From positions 1,201,001 through 1,265,000 of the forward strand of contig JABTUE010000001.1 in the NCBI GenBank assembly GCA_015075515.1: a DNA stretch of 64,000 nucleotides, in the 5' to 3' direction. Positions 56,463-64,000 of this stretch are shown here, one piece after another (the stretch's first letter is position 1; each line of letters opens with the position of its first letter). The notes under the pieces are model-generated. The model was not told where the DNA came from. It saw only the letters and a list, made by a program, of their open reading frames with translations, and searched no databases. Origin of the DNA: Planctomycetota bacterium. GTDB lineage: Bacteria; Planctomycetota; UBA8742; UBA2392. The translations under genes and the position numbers were made by a program.

Positions 56463-59078
56463 TCAGGCGCGCGGGTGGCGGGACCGGGGCGGTGGGGGAA
56501 GCGGCTCGCCGTCGGGCAGGCGGAATTCGGGCCGGTCCCACAGGCGCAGGGGTTCCAGCCAGTATTCCTCAAGCACCCGGCGGCGCAGTTCGGGTGATTC
56601 GTTCCAGACACGCAAGACCAGAGCCAGCGCCTGTTCTTCCTCGCCGGTCTGGGCCAGGGCGCAGGCCAGGTAAAAGCGCGGCTCGACACGGGCCGGAAAG
56701 TCTTCGGCCAGTTTGCGCGCCGCGGCCAGGGCGTCGCTGTAGTCTTCGTACTGCATCAGGCGGTGAACGCGGCCGACTTCGGCGGCAAAGCGGCGGCGGG
56801 CGTCGGTTTCGTCGGCCTCTTCAAGCTTGCCCTGCAGGCGCTGGATCCAGGCCATGGTGCGGAAGGCGCGTTCGTCCAGCGGCGACAGTTCCAGCAGTTC
56901 GCCCAGGGTTTTAAGCGCCGCGTCCAGGTCCTGGCGCAGAAACTGCACGCGCGCCAGGTGGTACCGGGCGTCCAGCGCCTCGGGCAAAAGCGGCTCCAGA
57001 AGCTGGATCACTTCCTCGGCGTCGTCCTGGGCGTCGTCCAGCCTGCCCAGTTCAATGTTCGCGCGCACGCGCTGTACAAGGCCGAAGGTCGAAAGCTGCG
57101 TTTCGTGGGCCTTCTTGAGTTCCTTCAGCGCCTGGCGCGGGTTGCGGCGCGCCAGCGCCAGCGCCGCCGACAGTTCCAGCGCGCGGGCCTCCACGGCCGG
57201 ATCCAGCCCTTCGTTGGCGGCCAGCACGCGCTCGATCAGGTTGCCGGCCTCGACACGTTCGCCCACGCACAACTGGGCCTCGGCCAGGTCAAGCTGGATG
57301 TCAAGTCCGGTCGTACCGTCGGCGTCCATGCGCGCAAAGGTGCTGATCGCGTCGCCGTAACGCTGAAGCACCAGATAGCAATGCCCGATGTCGCGGTTGA
57401 CGCCGATGTCGCCGGGCCGTTCCTCCAGCACGCGGCGGTAACAGCCCAGCGCGCGGTGGGGCTGGCCGTGGTCAAAGTACAGGTCGCCCAGACACAGCAG
57501 AATCGTGGGGTTGTTGGGCGTGATTTCCAGAATCCGGCGGTAGCACGCCGCGGCCTCGGCCGTTGAACCCATGCCCTCGGACAGAATCACGGCCTTGACC
57601 CACAGCGCGCCCACAAAGTCGGGGCGGGTCTGAAGCGCGCGGTTCACGTGCTCCAGCGCGGCCTTGTCGTCCATCAGTTCGTAAAACGCCAGTTCGGCCA
57701 GCAGCTTGTGGCCCAGTTCGGGCATCACGCCGGCTTCCACGGCGGCATTCAGTGTGGCGCGCACGCTGCGCGCTTCCTTGCCGGCGGCGGCGCGCTTGCC
57801 GCGCGCGGGCGTTTGGGCGGGTTCGTGGCGCCGCAGCCGCAACAGCCCGTATTCCACGGCGCCGCGCAGCAGCAGCGCCAGCCCCGCGTTGGGGTGGTCG
57901 GCGCGCACGGGGCGCAGCAGGTCGCGCAACCGTTCCATGCGCTGTTCGGCGCGGTCGTCGCCGGGCGCGGGAGTGTCCACGTCCAGAAAATCCGGGTGCA
58001 ATTCCAGCGCCAGTCTGTGCATGCGCAGCGCCAGTTCCACATCGCCTTCGGCTTCGGCGCGCGCGGCCTCGCGGTTGTACAGGCGCGCGGCGGCCTCCTG
58101 CACGGCGGGCTCGCGCGACTCCTGGGGCGTCAGCGCCATCAGCAGTTCGTGCGCCTGGCGGAACAGGCCCAGTTGCGCCAGCAGATCCAGCTTGCGCATG
58201 CGCGCGTCCAGATCCGCCGGGTTGCCCTCAATCACCGTGTCGTAGTCCTTCAGCGCCTCGTCGAACATCTCCAGACGTTCCAGCGTCAGCGCCCGGTTGT
58301 AATAGGCCACGGCGCGGTTGGCGTCGCGCTCGATCGCTTCGGTCAGGTGCGCCAGACTGTCGCGGTGGCGCCCCAGTTCGCGCAGCAGGTTGCCGTAATC
58401 GTTGTGCAGGCTGGGGTCGTTGGGCAGGCGTTCCAGCCCTTTTTTGTACCACTCTTCGGCGCTGGCCAGGTCGCCGCTGAGCCGGAAGCTGTCGGCGATT
58501 TCGTTGTACGGCCCGGGGTGTTCCGGCGCGGTTTCATAGGCCTGGAACATCAGTTCCAGGCCTTCCTGGCGGCGGCCCAGCCGCGTCAGCACCCGGCCCT
58601 TCCACATCAGCACTTCGGCCAGGGCCTCGGCGTCGGGCCCGTTGGGGTGGGCGCGCAGGATGCTTTCGCTGCGGTTGAAGGCCTCCAGTGCGCGTTCGGG
58701 GCTTTCCATGTCGGCCAGCGCCAGCCCGCGTTTGAAGTGCGCTTCGGGATGATCCGGAAACAGTTCCAGCACCCGGTTGAAGGCGCTGATGGCGCGGCGC
58801 GGCTTGCGCAACTCAAGGTGGCAACTGCCCTTCCACAACAGTACGTCACATTGCAGTCCGGTGTCGTCGGTTTCTACCTTGTTGAACTCGGCCAGGGCGT
58901 CGGCAAACCGGCCCACTTCAAACAGCGCCTCGCCCATCGGCAGATGAATGTCATTGTCAAAGTAATGACGCTCGATCGCGGCCTCGAAGTACTGAAGCGC
59001 CTCGCGGTACTTGCCGTGCTCCAACAGATCCCGACCGTGGTTGAAGAAGTCGGACGGAGTGATCAGGTTTTCATCCAT
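56463..59078 (-). CDS. Large TPR-repeat protein
   Basis: An 871-aa soluble protein built of at least fifteen TPR motifs, e.g. GRDLLEHGKYREALQYFEAA, GEALFEVGRFADALAEFNKV, PHRALGCYRRVLEERPGDIG, YNEIADSFRLSGDLASAEEW, YGNLLRELGRHRDSLAHLTE and LCLGDLYFDHGQPHRALGCY. The canonical W/L/G/Y/A/P pattern is well kept. A less regular, Arg-rich segment sits around residues 410-460. No signal peptide, enzyme or DNA-binding domain is found, so it is a cytoplasmic scaffold. ATG 59078 (MDENLITPSDFF) is chosen; a perfect TATAAT lies about 45 nt upstream. It is convergent with the MFS gene. Confidence 0.85.
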   Translation of the reverse strand: MDENLITPSDFFNHGRDLLEHGKYREALQYFEAAIERHYFDNDIHLPMGEALFEVGRFADALAEFNKVETDDTGLQCDVLLWKGSCHLELRKPRRAISAFNRVLELFPDHPEAHFKRGLALADMESPERALEAFNRSESILRAHPNGPDAEALAEVLMWKGRVLTRLGRRQEGLELMFQAYETAPEHPGPYNEIADSFRLSGDLASAEEWYKKGLERLPNDPSLHNDYGNLLRELGRHRDSLAHLTEAIERDANRAVAYYNRALTLERLEMFDEALKDYDTVIEGNPADLDARMRKLDLLAQLGLFRQAHELLMALTPQESREPAVQEAAARLYNREAARAEAEGDVELALRMHRLALELHPDFLDVDTPAPGDDRAEQRMERLRDLLRPVRADHPNAGLALLLRGAVEYGLLRLRRHEPAQTPARGKRAAAGKEARSVRATLNAAVEAGVMPELGHKLLAELAFYELMDDKAALEHVNRALQTRPDFVGALWVKAVILSEGMGSTAEAAACYRRILEITPNNPTILLCLGDLYFDHGQPHRALGCYRRVLEERPGDIGVNRDIGHCYLVLQRYGDAISTFARMDADGTTGLDIQLDLAEAQLCVGERVEAGNLIERVLAANEGLDPAVEARALELSAALALARRNPRQALKELKKAHETQLSTFGLVQRVRANIELGRLDDAQDDAEEVIQLLEPLLPEALDARYHLARVQFLRQDLDAALKTLGELLELSPLDERAFRTMAWIQRLQGKLEEADETDARRRFAAEVGRVHRLMQYEDYSDALAAARKLAEDFPARVEPRFYLACALAQTGEEEQALALVLRVWNESPELRRRVLEEYWLEPLRLWDRPEFRLPDGEPLPPPPRSRHPRA

Positions 59079-59123
59079 AGGCTTGGTTACACCCGGGGCG
59101 CTACAGTAGCCCCATCCGCCTTC

Positions 59124-59129
59124 ATTATA
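59124..59129 (-). promoter_or_regulatory. Candidate -10 box of the 871-aa TPR gene
   Basis: A perfect TATAAT on the minus strand, 45 nt before ATG 59078, in an otherwise GC-rich gap shared with the divergent HTH-receiver gene. No good -35 at 16-18 nt; TTGCAG lies 14 nt upstream of it. Confidence 0.4.
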
Positions 59130-59279
59130 AGGGGATGGAACACCTGCAAGGGAACGGGAAGGCGACATTTTGTGGCAAGGCCGCAGCGGGCGCTGCGCGG
59201 TGGAAACTATTGAGTGATTTGTGGATAAGGGCTATTTGATAAGCTTTACGGAATCGGGCCTTTGTTCGGGAGCCGCCCC

Positions 59280-59873
59280 ATGGCCTTGCGCCGTCAATCG
59301 CTTTCCACGGGCGACATCGCGCGCCATTGCCAGGTAACCCCTGCAACGGTGGTGAACTGGATCAAGGCCGGCAAGCTCAAGGTCTACACCACGCCCGGCG
59401 GCCAGTACCGCATGGAACTGGAAGAGTTCGTGCGCTTTCTGGATACCCACGGACTGCCGGTGCCGGAGGAATTGCAGGCCGGGCGCCAGCGCCGGGTGCT
59501 GGTGATTGACAGCGACGCGCGGGTGCTGGCCCAGGCGGCGGAAAAGCTGCCGGGGCTGCTGCCGCGTGTGGTGGTGGAAACCACGGGTGAAGGCTACGAC
59601 GGGCTGATGCTGGTGGGCAGTTTCCGGCCGCACGTGGTGGTGCTGGATCTGATGATGCCGGGCATTGACGGCGCCGAGGTGTGCCGGCGACTGCGGACCA
59701 ATCACGACACGCGCAACATGTTTGTGGTCGCGGTGTCGGGTCTGGCGCCGGACAACGAACTGGCGCGGCGTGTCAAACGAATCGGCGTGGACGCGTTTCT
59801 GTCCCGGCCGCTGGATATGACCGAGCTGGCCCGGCAACTGGCGCGGCTTTTACGGCTGACGCCCCCGGCGTGA
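59280..59873 (+). CDS. HTH-receiver regulator (MerR/excisionase-type HTH, then REC)
   Basis: A 197-aa protein with the DNA-binding part first: residues 1-55 form an excisionase/MerR-like winged helix (LSTGDIARHCQVTPATVVNW, IKAGKLKVYTTPGGQYRMEL), then from about 70 a receiver domain (RVLVIDSDARVLAQAAEKLP, the phospho-acceptor Asp in VVVLDLMMPGIDGAEVCRRL, VAVSGLAPDNE, DAFLSRPLDMTELARQLARL). The usual order in response regulators is the reverse. The conserved Lys of the K-P pair is Arg (SRP). It lies 125 bp upstream of pilT on the same strand and may control it. ATG 59280 is preferred; GTG 59262 is possible. Confidence 0.85.
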   Translation: MALRRQSLSTGDIARHCQVTPATVVNWIKAGKLKVYTTPGGQYRMELEEFVRFLDTHGLPVPEELQAGRQRRVLVIDSDARVLAQAAEKLPGLLPRVVVETTGEGYDGLMLVGSFRPHVVVLDLMMPGIDGAEVCRRLRTNHDTRNMFVVAVSGLAPDNELARRVKRIGVDAFLSRPLDMTELARQLARLLRLTPPA

Positions 59874-59903
59874 TTCAAGTCGGCGGCGCGGCGGCGCCAA
59901 CCC

Positions 59904-59931
59904 TTGCCCGCACAAGGCGATAACTTATTCT
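59904..59931 (+). promoter_or_regulatory. Candidate sigma-70-type promoter of pilT
   Basis: TTGCCC (59904-59909), a 16-nt spacer and TATTCT (59926-59931), 66 nt before the pilT ATG. Each hexamer matches the consensus at four of six positions. pilT also has GGAG 7 nt before ATG 59998. Confidence 0.4.
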
Positions 59932-59997
59932 GGCCTGCCCCCGTAAAGCATGGCTTAGGGCCGCCCGGCGCGGCCGCTGCAACGCACGGAGTGACTG

Positions 59998-61179
59998 ATG
60001 GCTGTCACCATGGCGCAGTTGATGGATTTCGTGGTCGCCCAGGGTGCCTCGGACCTGCACCTTGCCGTGGGCCGCAAACCGACCATCCGTAAGGGCGGTC
60101 ACCTGAAGGACGTGAACGCCCCGGAACTGACCCCGGCCGACACAATCCGGCTGGCCAAGGAAATCGCGCCGGAAAAGAACATCAAGGAATTGCAGGAAGC
60201 CGGCAGCACGGACTTCGGCTACGCCTTTGGCGAAAAGGCGCGCTTTCGCGTCGCCGTGTTCAAGCAGAAGAACGTTGTGGGCATGGTGCTGCGCCAGATT
60301 CCCAGCAAGCTGCTGACGTTCGACCAGATCGGCCTGCCGGAAAACGTCAAGCGCATCCTGGACCGTCCGCGCGGTCTGATTCTGGTGACCGGCCCCACCG
60401 GCAGCGGCAAGACCACGACGCTGGCCACGATGATTGACTACATCAACCAGAACGAAGACAGCCACATCATCACGATCGAGGACCCGATCGAGTACTACCA
60501 CAGCCACAAAAAGTCCATTGTCACCCAGCGCGAACTGCACAACGACGTGCCCACCTTCAGCGAAGGCCTGCGTCGCGCGCTGCGCCAGGACCCGGACGTG
60601 ATTCTGGTGGGCGAAATGCGCGACCTGGAAACGATCGGCGCCGCGATCACGGCCGCCGAAACCGGCCACCTGGTGTTCGGCACGCTGCACACCACCGGCG
60701 CCACGCGCACGGTGGACCGCATCATTGACGCGTTTCCGACCAACCAGCAGGAACAGGTGCGCGCCCAGCTTGCGGTTTCGATCATCGCCATCATTTCGCA
60801 GGCGCTGATGCCCAAACACGGCGGCGGCATGATCGCCGCGTTCGAGATCATGGTCAGCACCAGCGCGGTGGAAAACCTGATCCGCGAGGCCAAGACCTAC
60901 CAGTTGTCCAGCGTGATCCAGACCGGCAAGAAAGAGGGCATGATTCTGCTGGACGATTACCTGTGGGACCTGTACGCGGCCCAGAAGATCACGCGCATGG
61001 AGATGTTCCGGTGCAGCAGCAACATCAAGGAAATGCGCGACAAGTTCGACAAGGAAAAACGCGCCCGCGGCCGCATGTGGGACGACCAGATCGTGGCGGC
61101 CGAGGAACAGAAGTGGGTGGTGGCGCCGCCGGCGGCGGCCGCGGCCGCTGCCTCTTCCCGGCGCCCGGCGGAAGACTAG
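59998..61179 (+). CDS. pilT: Type IV pilus retraction ATPase PilT
   Basis: A 393-aa hexameric ATPase that powers pilus retraction and twitching. Motifs are the N-terminal PAS-like region (MDFVVAQGASDLHLAVGRKP), Walker A GPTGSGKTT (about residue 132), Asp box IITIEDPIEY, Walker B RALRQDPDVILVGEMRDLET, and the His box ETGHLVFGTLHTTGA. The retraction motif AIRNLIRE appears as AVENLIREAKTYQL. The C-terminus is an Ala/Arg-rich extension (APPAAAAAAASSRRPAED) beyond the usual length. It is followed 45 bp downstream by the PilB/GspE gene. Confidence 0.96.
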   Translation: MAVTMAQLMDFVVAQGASDLHLAVGRKPTIRKGGHLKDVNAPELTPADTIRLAKEIAPEKNIKELQEAGSTDFGYAFGEKARFRVAVFKQKNVVGMVLRQIPSKLLTFDQIGLPENVKRILDRPRGLILVTGPTGSGKTTTLATMIDYINQNEDSHIITIEDPIEYYHSHKKSIVTQRELHNDVPTFSEGLRRALRQDPDVILVGEMRDLETIGAAITAAETGHLVFGTLHTTGATRTVDRIIDAFPTNQQEQVRAQLAVSIIAIISQALMPKHGGGMIAAFEIMVSTSAVENLIREAKTYQLSSVIQTGKKEGMILLDDYLWDLYAAQKITRMEMFRCSSNIKEMRDKFDKEKRARGRMWDDQIVAAEEQKWVVAPPAAAAAAASSRRPAED

Positions 61180-61224
61180 CCTGTCAGGCAGCAAGATACG
61201 CGACCCGTACCGGAGCAAGCGCCC

Positions 61225-62946
61225 ATGGCCAAGCGCCGCAAACTGCTGGGGCAGATCCTGAAGGAAATCGAACTGGTCACCGAAGGTGACATCCAGGAGG
61301 CGTTGGCCCGCCAGAAGAAGGAGGGCAACCTGCTGGGCAAGATTCTGGTCGCGATCGGGGTGTGCTCCGAGGGCGACATCACCATGGCGCTGGCGGCCCA
61401 GAACGACATGCAGTTTGTGGATCTGTCGGGTCTGGACATCCCGATTGAACTGCTGGACATGGTGACCGAGGCCCAGGCCCAGACCTACCGCGTGGTGCCG
61501 CTGGAGTTTGACGCCGACAACAAGACATTCACCGTGGCCATGGACGATCCGACCAAGATCGTCGTGTTTGACGAACTGCAGTTCGCGCTGGCGTCGCGCG
61601 TGCCGGGCATACGCATTCAGGGCGCGCTGGCCAGTTCCGAGGACATTGACGCCGCGCTGGCCAAATTTTACGGCGGCGAAAGCGCCATGGCCGGCGGACT
61701 GGACAAGAACGACCTGGCCCAGTTCGAGGAAGGCGGCACGGGCAAGAAGGACGCCCTGGCCGTGGACGACGACCCCGACGCGCCGGCGGTGGTGAAGCTG
61801 CTCAACTTTCTGCTGGCCACGGCGATCCGTGACCGGTCCAGCGACATTCACCTGGAGCCGTTCGAAGACAAGCTGCAGGTGCGCTACCGCGTGGACGGCG
61901 CGCTGCTGGCGATGGAAAACCCGCCCCAGCAGCTCGGCCCGGCGCTGGTCAGCCGCATCAAGGTGCTGTCCAAGCTCAACATCTCCGAAACCCGCATGCC
62001 CCAGGACGGCCGCATCGAACTGACGATTGAGGGCCGCAGCGTGGACCTGCGCGTTTCCACCCTGCCCACCATGTTCGGGGAAAGCTGCGTGATGCGTATT
62101 CTTGACCGCAGCAACGTCAGCCTGGACCTGGACAACCTGGGCATGCGGCCCGACGACAACGAAATGATGAAGGCCCTGATCGCCAAGCCCAACGGCGTGG
62201 TGCTGGTGACGGGCCCCACCGGCAGCGGCAAGACCACCACGCTGTATTCGTGCCTGAACTACATGAACCGGCCCGACCTCAAGATCATCACCACCGAGGA
62301 CCCGGTCGAATACGACCTGCCCGGCGTGATGCAGTGCCAGGTGAATGAAGACGTCGGCCTTACCTACGGTGCGGCGCTGCGCAGCATTCTGCGCCAGGAC
62401 CCGGACATGATCCTGGTGGGCGAAATCCGCGACAAGGAAACCGGCGGCATCGCGATTGAGGCCGCGCTGACCGGCCACCTGGTGCTGTCTACCCTGCACA
62501 CCAACGACGCGCCCAGCGCCGTCACGCGCATGCTGGACCTGGGGCTGGAAAGCTTCCTGATCGCCGCGACGCTCGAGGCCGTGATTGCCCAGCGTCTGGT
62601 GCGCAAGATCTGCCAGGGCTGCAAGGAATACTACGTGCCCGAGCCCGAACAGGCCATGGAACTGGGCCTGCGCCCCGAAAGCATCAGCGGCAAGAAGTTC
62701 GGCTACGGCCGCGGCTGCTCGCGCTGCAACAACACCGGCTACAAGGGCCGTCTGGCGCTGTATGAAATGTTCCGCTGCAACGACGAAATCAAGCAGATGA
62801 TCATGGACGACGCCAATGTGGCCCAGTTGCGCGACGCCGGCCGCCGCCACGGCATGCGCACGCTGCGCGAATCGGGCCTGCTGGCGATCTACGACTGCAT
62901 CACCACAATCGAAGAGGTGATGCGCGAAACCCTGGTCAGCGAATAG
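61225..62946 (+). CDS. pilB: PilB/GspE-family assembly ATPase with MshEN-like N-terminus
   Basis: A 573-aa secretion/pilus extension ATPase. The N-terminal 60 residues, KLLGQILKEIELVTEGDIQE and GNLLGKILVAIGVCSEGDIT with ALAAQ, follow the MshEN pattern of paired LG...L helices with Q, which in MshE binds c-di-GMP. A GspE N2-like domain follows. The motor domain has Walker A GPTGSGKTT (about residue 330), IITTEDPVEYDLPGVMQCQV, Walker B RQDPDMILVGEIRDKETGG, the His box TGHLVLSTLHTNDAPS, and the four-Cys zinc site KICQGC...GCSRCNNTGYKGR. It sits directly after pilT. PilC and other pilus genes are not in the window; a type II secretion role cannot be excluded. Confidence 0.93.
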   Translation: MAKRRKLLGQILKEIELVTEGDIQEALARQKKEGNLLGKILVAIGVCSEGDITMALAAQNDMQFVDLSGLDIPIELLDMVTEAQAQTYRVVPLEFDADNKTFTVAMDDPTKIVVFDELQFALASRVPGIRIQGALASSEDIDAALAKFYGGESAMAGGLDKNDLAQFEEGGTGKKDALAVDDDPDAPAVVKLLNFLLATAIRDRSSDIHLEPFEDKLQVRYRVDGALLAMENPPQQLGPALVSRIKVLSKLNISETRMPQDGRIELTIEGRSVDLRVSTLPTMFGESCVMRILDRSNVSLDLDNLGMRPDDNEMMKALIAKPNGVVLVTGPTGSGKTTTLYSCLNYMNRPDLKIITTEDPVEYDLPGVMQCQVNEDVGLTYGAALRSILRQDPDMILVGEIRDKETGGIAIEAALTGHLVLSTLHTNDAPSAVTRMLDLGLESFLIAATLEAVIAQRLVRKICQGCKEYYVPEPEQAMELGLRPESISGKKFGYGRGCSRCNNTGYKGRLALYEMFRCNDEIKQMIMDDANVAQLRDAGRRHGMRTLRESGLLAIYDCITTIEEVMRETLVSE

Positions 62947-62964
62947 ACGCGGACTTGTCGCGCC

Positions 62965-62988
62965 GGGGCGGGCCCCAGGGCCCGCCCC
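62965..62988 (+). terminator. Terminator after pilB
   Basis: A 10-11 bp GC stem (62965-62974 with 62979-62988) 19 nt past the pilB stop, followed by TTTGTGT on the plus strand. It ends the pilT-pilB unit before the DUF445 gene. Confidence 0.7.
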
Positions 62989-63042
62989 TTTGTGTCGCGT
63001 CCCCTTCCCAGCGGCTCTGTGTTGCCTTACCTTGCACCGTTC

Positions 63043-64000
63043 ATGGAAAAAACCGCCCCCGCAGCCGATGACACACCCACCCGTGGCCAGCGCGTTCTGG
63101 CCGTCGTGGGCGTCACGCTGTCGGTGCTGACCCTGGCCGGTGGCGCGTGCCGGTTCGCGTTTCCCGACGCGCTGTGGTCGGAACTGTTCTTTGCCGTTTC
63201 CATCAGCGGTCTGGTCGGTTTTGCCACCAACTGGGTCGCGATCAAAATGCTGTTTCACCCGCGCGTGCGCATCATGGGCGTGCAGGGTGTGGTGCCGTCG
63301 CGCCGCCGCGAACTGGCGCGCAGCGTGGGCCTGACCCTGGAAGAACACCTGATTTCCGGCGACCGCATGCACAAGCTGCTGGTGGACACCGGCGCGATTG
63401 ACGGGGCGCTGGACCGGCTGGCCTCGCACCTGCCGCGTGTGCTGGAAGCGCCGGCGGCGCGCGAGCTGGTGACGCGCGAGGTGGCGGACACGATCCAGGC
63501 CACGATGTCGGAGGTTGTTCTGTCGGCCAAGGACAAGCTGCGCGAAAAATCGCGCAGCAACCTGACGGCGATTCTGACCGGCGCGGCTGCGGCCACCACG
63601 TTCGGGCCGATGGCGGGCATGCTGGCGGCGGGCATCACCAAAAGCGGCATGTTCGACACGCTGGTGGGCAAGCTGATTGACGACATGGTCAATGACCTCA
63701 AGCAGGACGGCGGCGTGGCACGCGCCGCCGAACAGGTGGTGGCGCAGCTTCCGGCCCGGGCCGAGCACATTCTGGGCAACCCCGCGCTGCGCGCGAAGTT
63801 GCAGCAACAATTCGGCGCCGTGGCCGAGGAACTGCTGCAGGCCGTGGACGTGGCCGGGCTGATCGAGCGCGAGCTGCTGGACCGTGACGAGGGCGAACTG
63901 GAACGCCTGATTGACCGCGTGGCGGCCAACGAACTGTGCTTCATCCAGGTGGCCGGCGGCGGGCTGGGCATGGTGGCGGGTCTGGCGCTGGTGTGGCCGT
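63043..64000 (+). CDS. DUF445 family membrane protein, 3' end cut by the window
   Basis: The first 319 residues of a DUF445 (YheB/YjiN-type) protein. The diagnostic segment is SGLVGFATNWVAIKMLFHPR near residue 55-75, preceded by a TM helix (VLAVVGVTLSVLTLAGGACR) and followed by VVPSRRRELARSVGLTLEEH. A long helical soluble region then runs to about residue 295, and a second TM helix begins at the edge (GGGLGMVAGLALVW). The family is membrane-bound and of unknown biochemical function; in some bacteria it affects envelope or sporulation. ATG 63043 heads the protein. The stop is outside the window. Confidence 0.88.
   Translation, partial: MEKTAPAADDTPTRGQRVLAVVGVTLSVLTLAGGACRFAFPDALWSELFFAVSISGLVGFATNWVAIKMLFHPRVRIMGVQGVVPSRRRELARSVGLTLEEHLISGDRMHKLLVDTGAIDGALDRLASHLPRVLEAPAARELVTREVADTIQATMSEVVLSAKDKLREKSRSNLTAILTGAAAATTFGPMAGMLAAGITKSGMFDTLVGKLIDDMVNDLKQDGGVARAAEQVVAQLPARAEHILGNPALRAKLQQQFGAVAEELLQAVDVAGLIERELLDRDEGELERLIDRVAANELCFIQVAGGGLGMVAGLALVWP

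Noticed and set aside
54998..56689. Long minus-strand frame over the MFS and pabB genes
   Set aside because: Composition is Gln/His/Arg-rich and it covers two genes with clear motifs and coupled starts on the other strand.
59875..63810. Very long open frame on the minus strand, antisense to pilT, pilB and DUF445
   Set aside because: It has no recognisable domain, its composition is His/Ala/Val/Gln-rich as expected from mirror reading of GC-rich codons, and the plus-strand genes have complete motifs.

Overview
The window reads as a piece of a GC-rich, Gram-negative-type bacterial chromosome. The most likely source is Planctomycetota or a relative in the PVC superphylum. This is inference from gene content: an McsA/McsB protein-arginine kinase pair, many secreted alpha/alpha-toroid (squalene-cyclase/prenyltransferase-like) proteins, carboxypeptidase-regulatory-like repeat proteins, an HTH-receiver fusion next to pilT/pilB, and numerous lipoproteins with Pro/Ala/Asn-rich linkers. 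No rRNA or other taxon-defining marker is present, so the phylum call is tentative.

Layout. Positions 1-3191 are an accessory segment with looser, less GC-rich coding. It holds two linked hypothetical genes, a putative rolling-circle (HUH) replication initiator, and an edge that falls exactly inside a tRNA-Ile2(CAT) gene, of which only the 5' 43 nt remain. From 3463 the core chromosome starts: small membrane proteins and a lipoprotein, a class II CPD photolyase, an isochorismatase-fold hydrolase, a large secreted Gly-rich protein, glyA, a class V aminotransferase, a CorA-type transporter, a TPR protein with DUF1444, mcsA-mcsB, trxA and a receiver-PilZ protein. Positions 18900-31200 hold lipoproteins, an EF-hand membrane protein, xseA, a PA0069-type radical SAM protein, the TldD/TldE protease pair and an 1100-aa repeat surface protein. 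Positions 31300-40850 hold tyrS, a histone-H1-like protein, mutL, a GT9-GT2 fusion, a secreted metallopeptidase, a second TPR protein and a SEC-C protein.

Positions 42598-53560 are the most unusual part. Four exported alpha/alpha-toroid proteins lie here, one of them split by about four PDZ domains. They share the interval with a periplasmic-adaptor-like protein and a sulfotransferase-like/FkbM fusion. None of the toroids shows the catalytic motif of a triterpene cyclase, so this looks like an envelope system of unknown function and is the best candidate for something undescribed.

The right end (53715-64000) has pabB coupled to an MFS transporter, an 871-aa TPR protein, an HTH-receiver regulator, pilT, a PilB/GspE ATPase with an MshEN-like N-terminus and a truncated DUF445 gene. 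The type IV pilus motors, the MshEN-like domain and the PilZ protein suggest second-messenger control of pili. Four intergenic hairpins look like factor-independent terminators, a fifth near 33.2 kb is weaker, and three intergenic spots carry degenerate 7-bp tandem repeats. All stretches without a gene are shorter than 300 bp except 2903-3462, which holds only the tRNA remnant.
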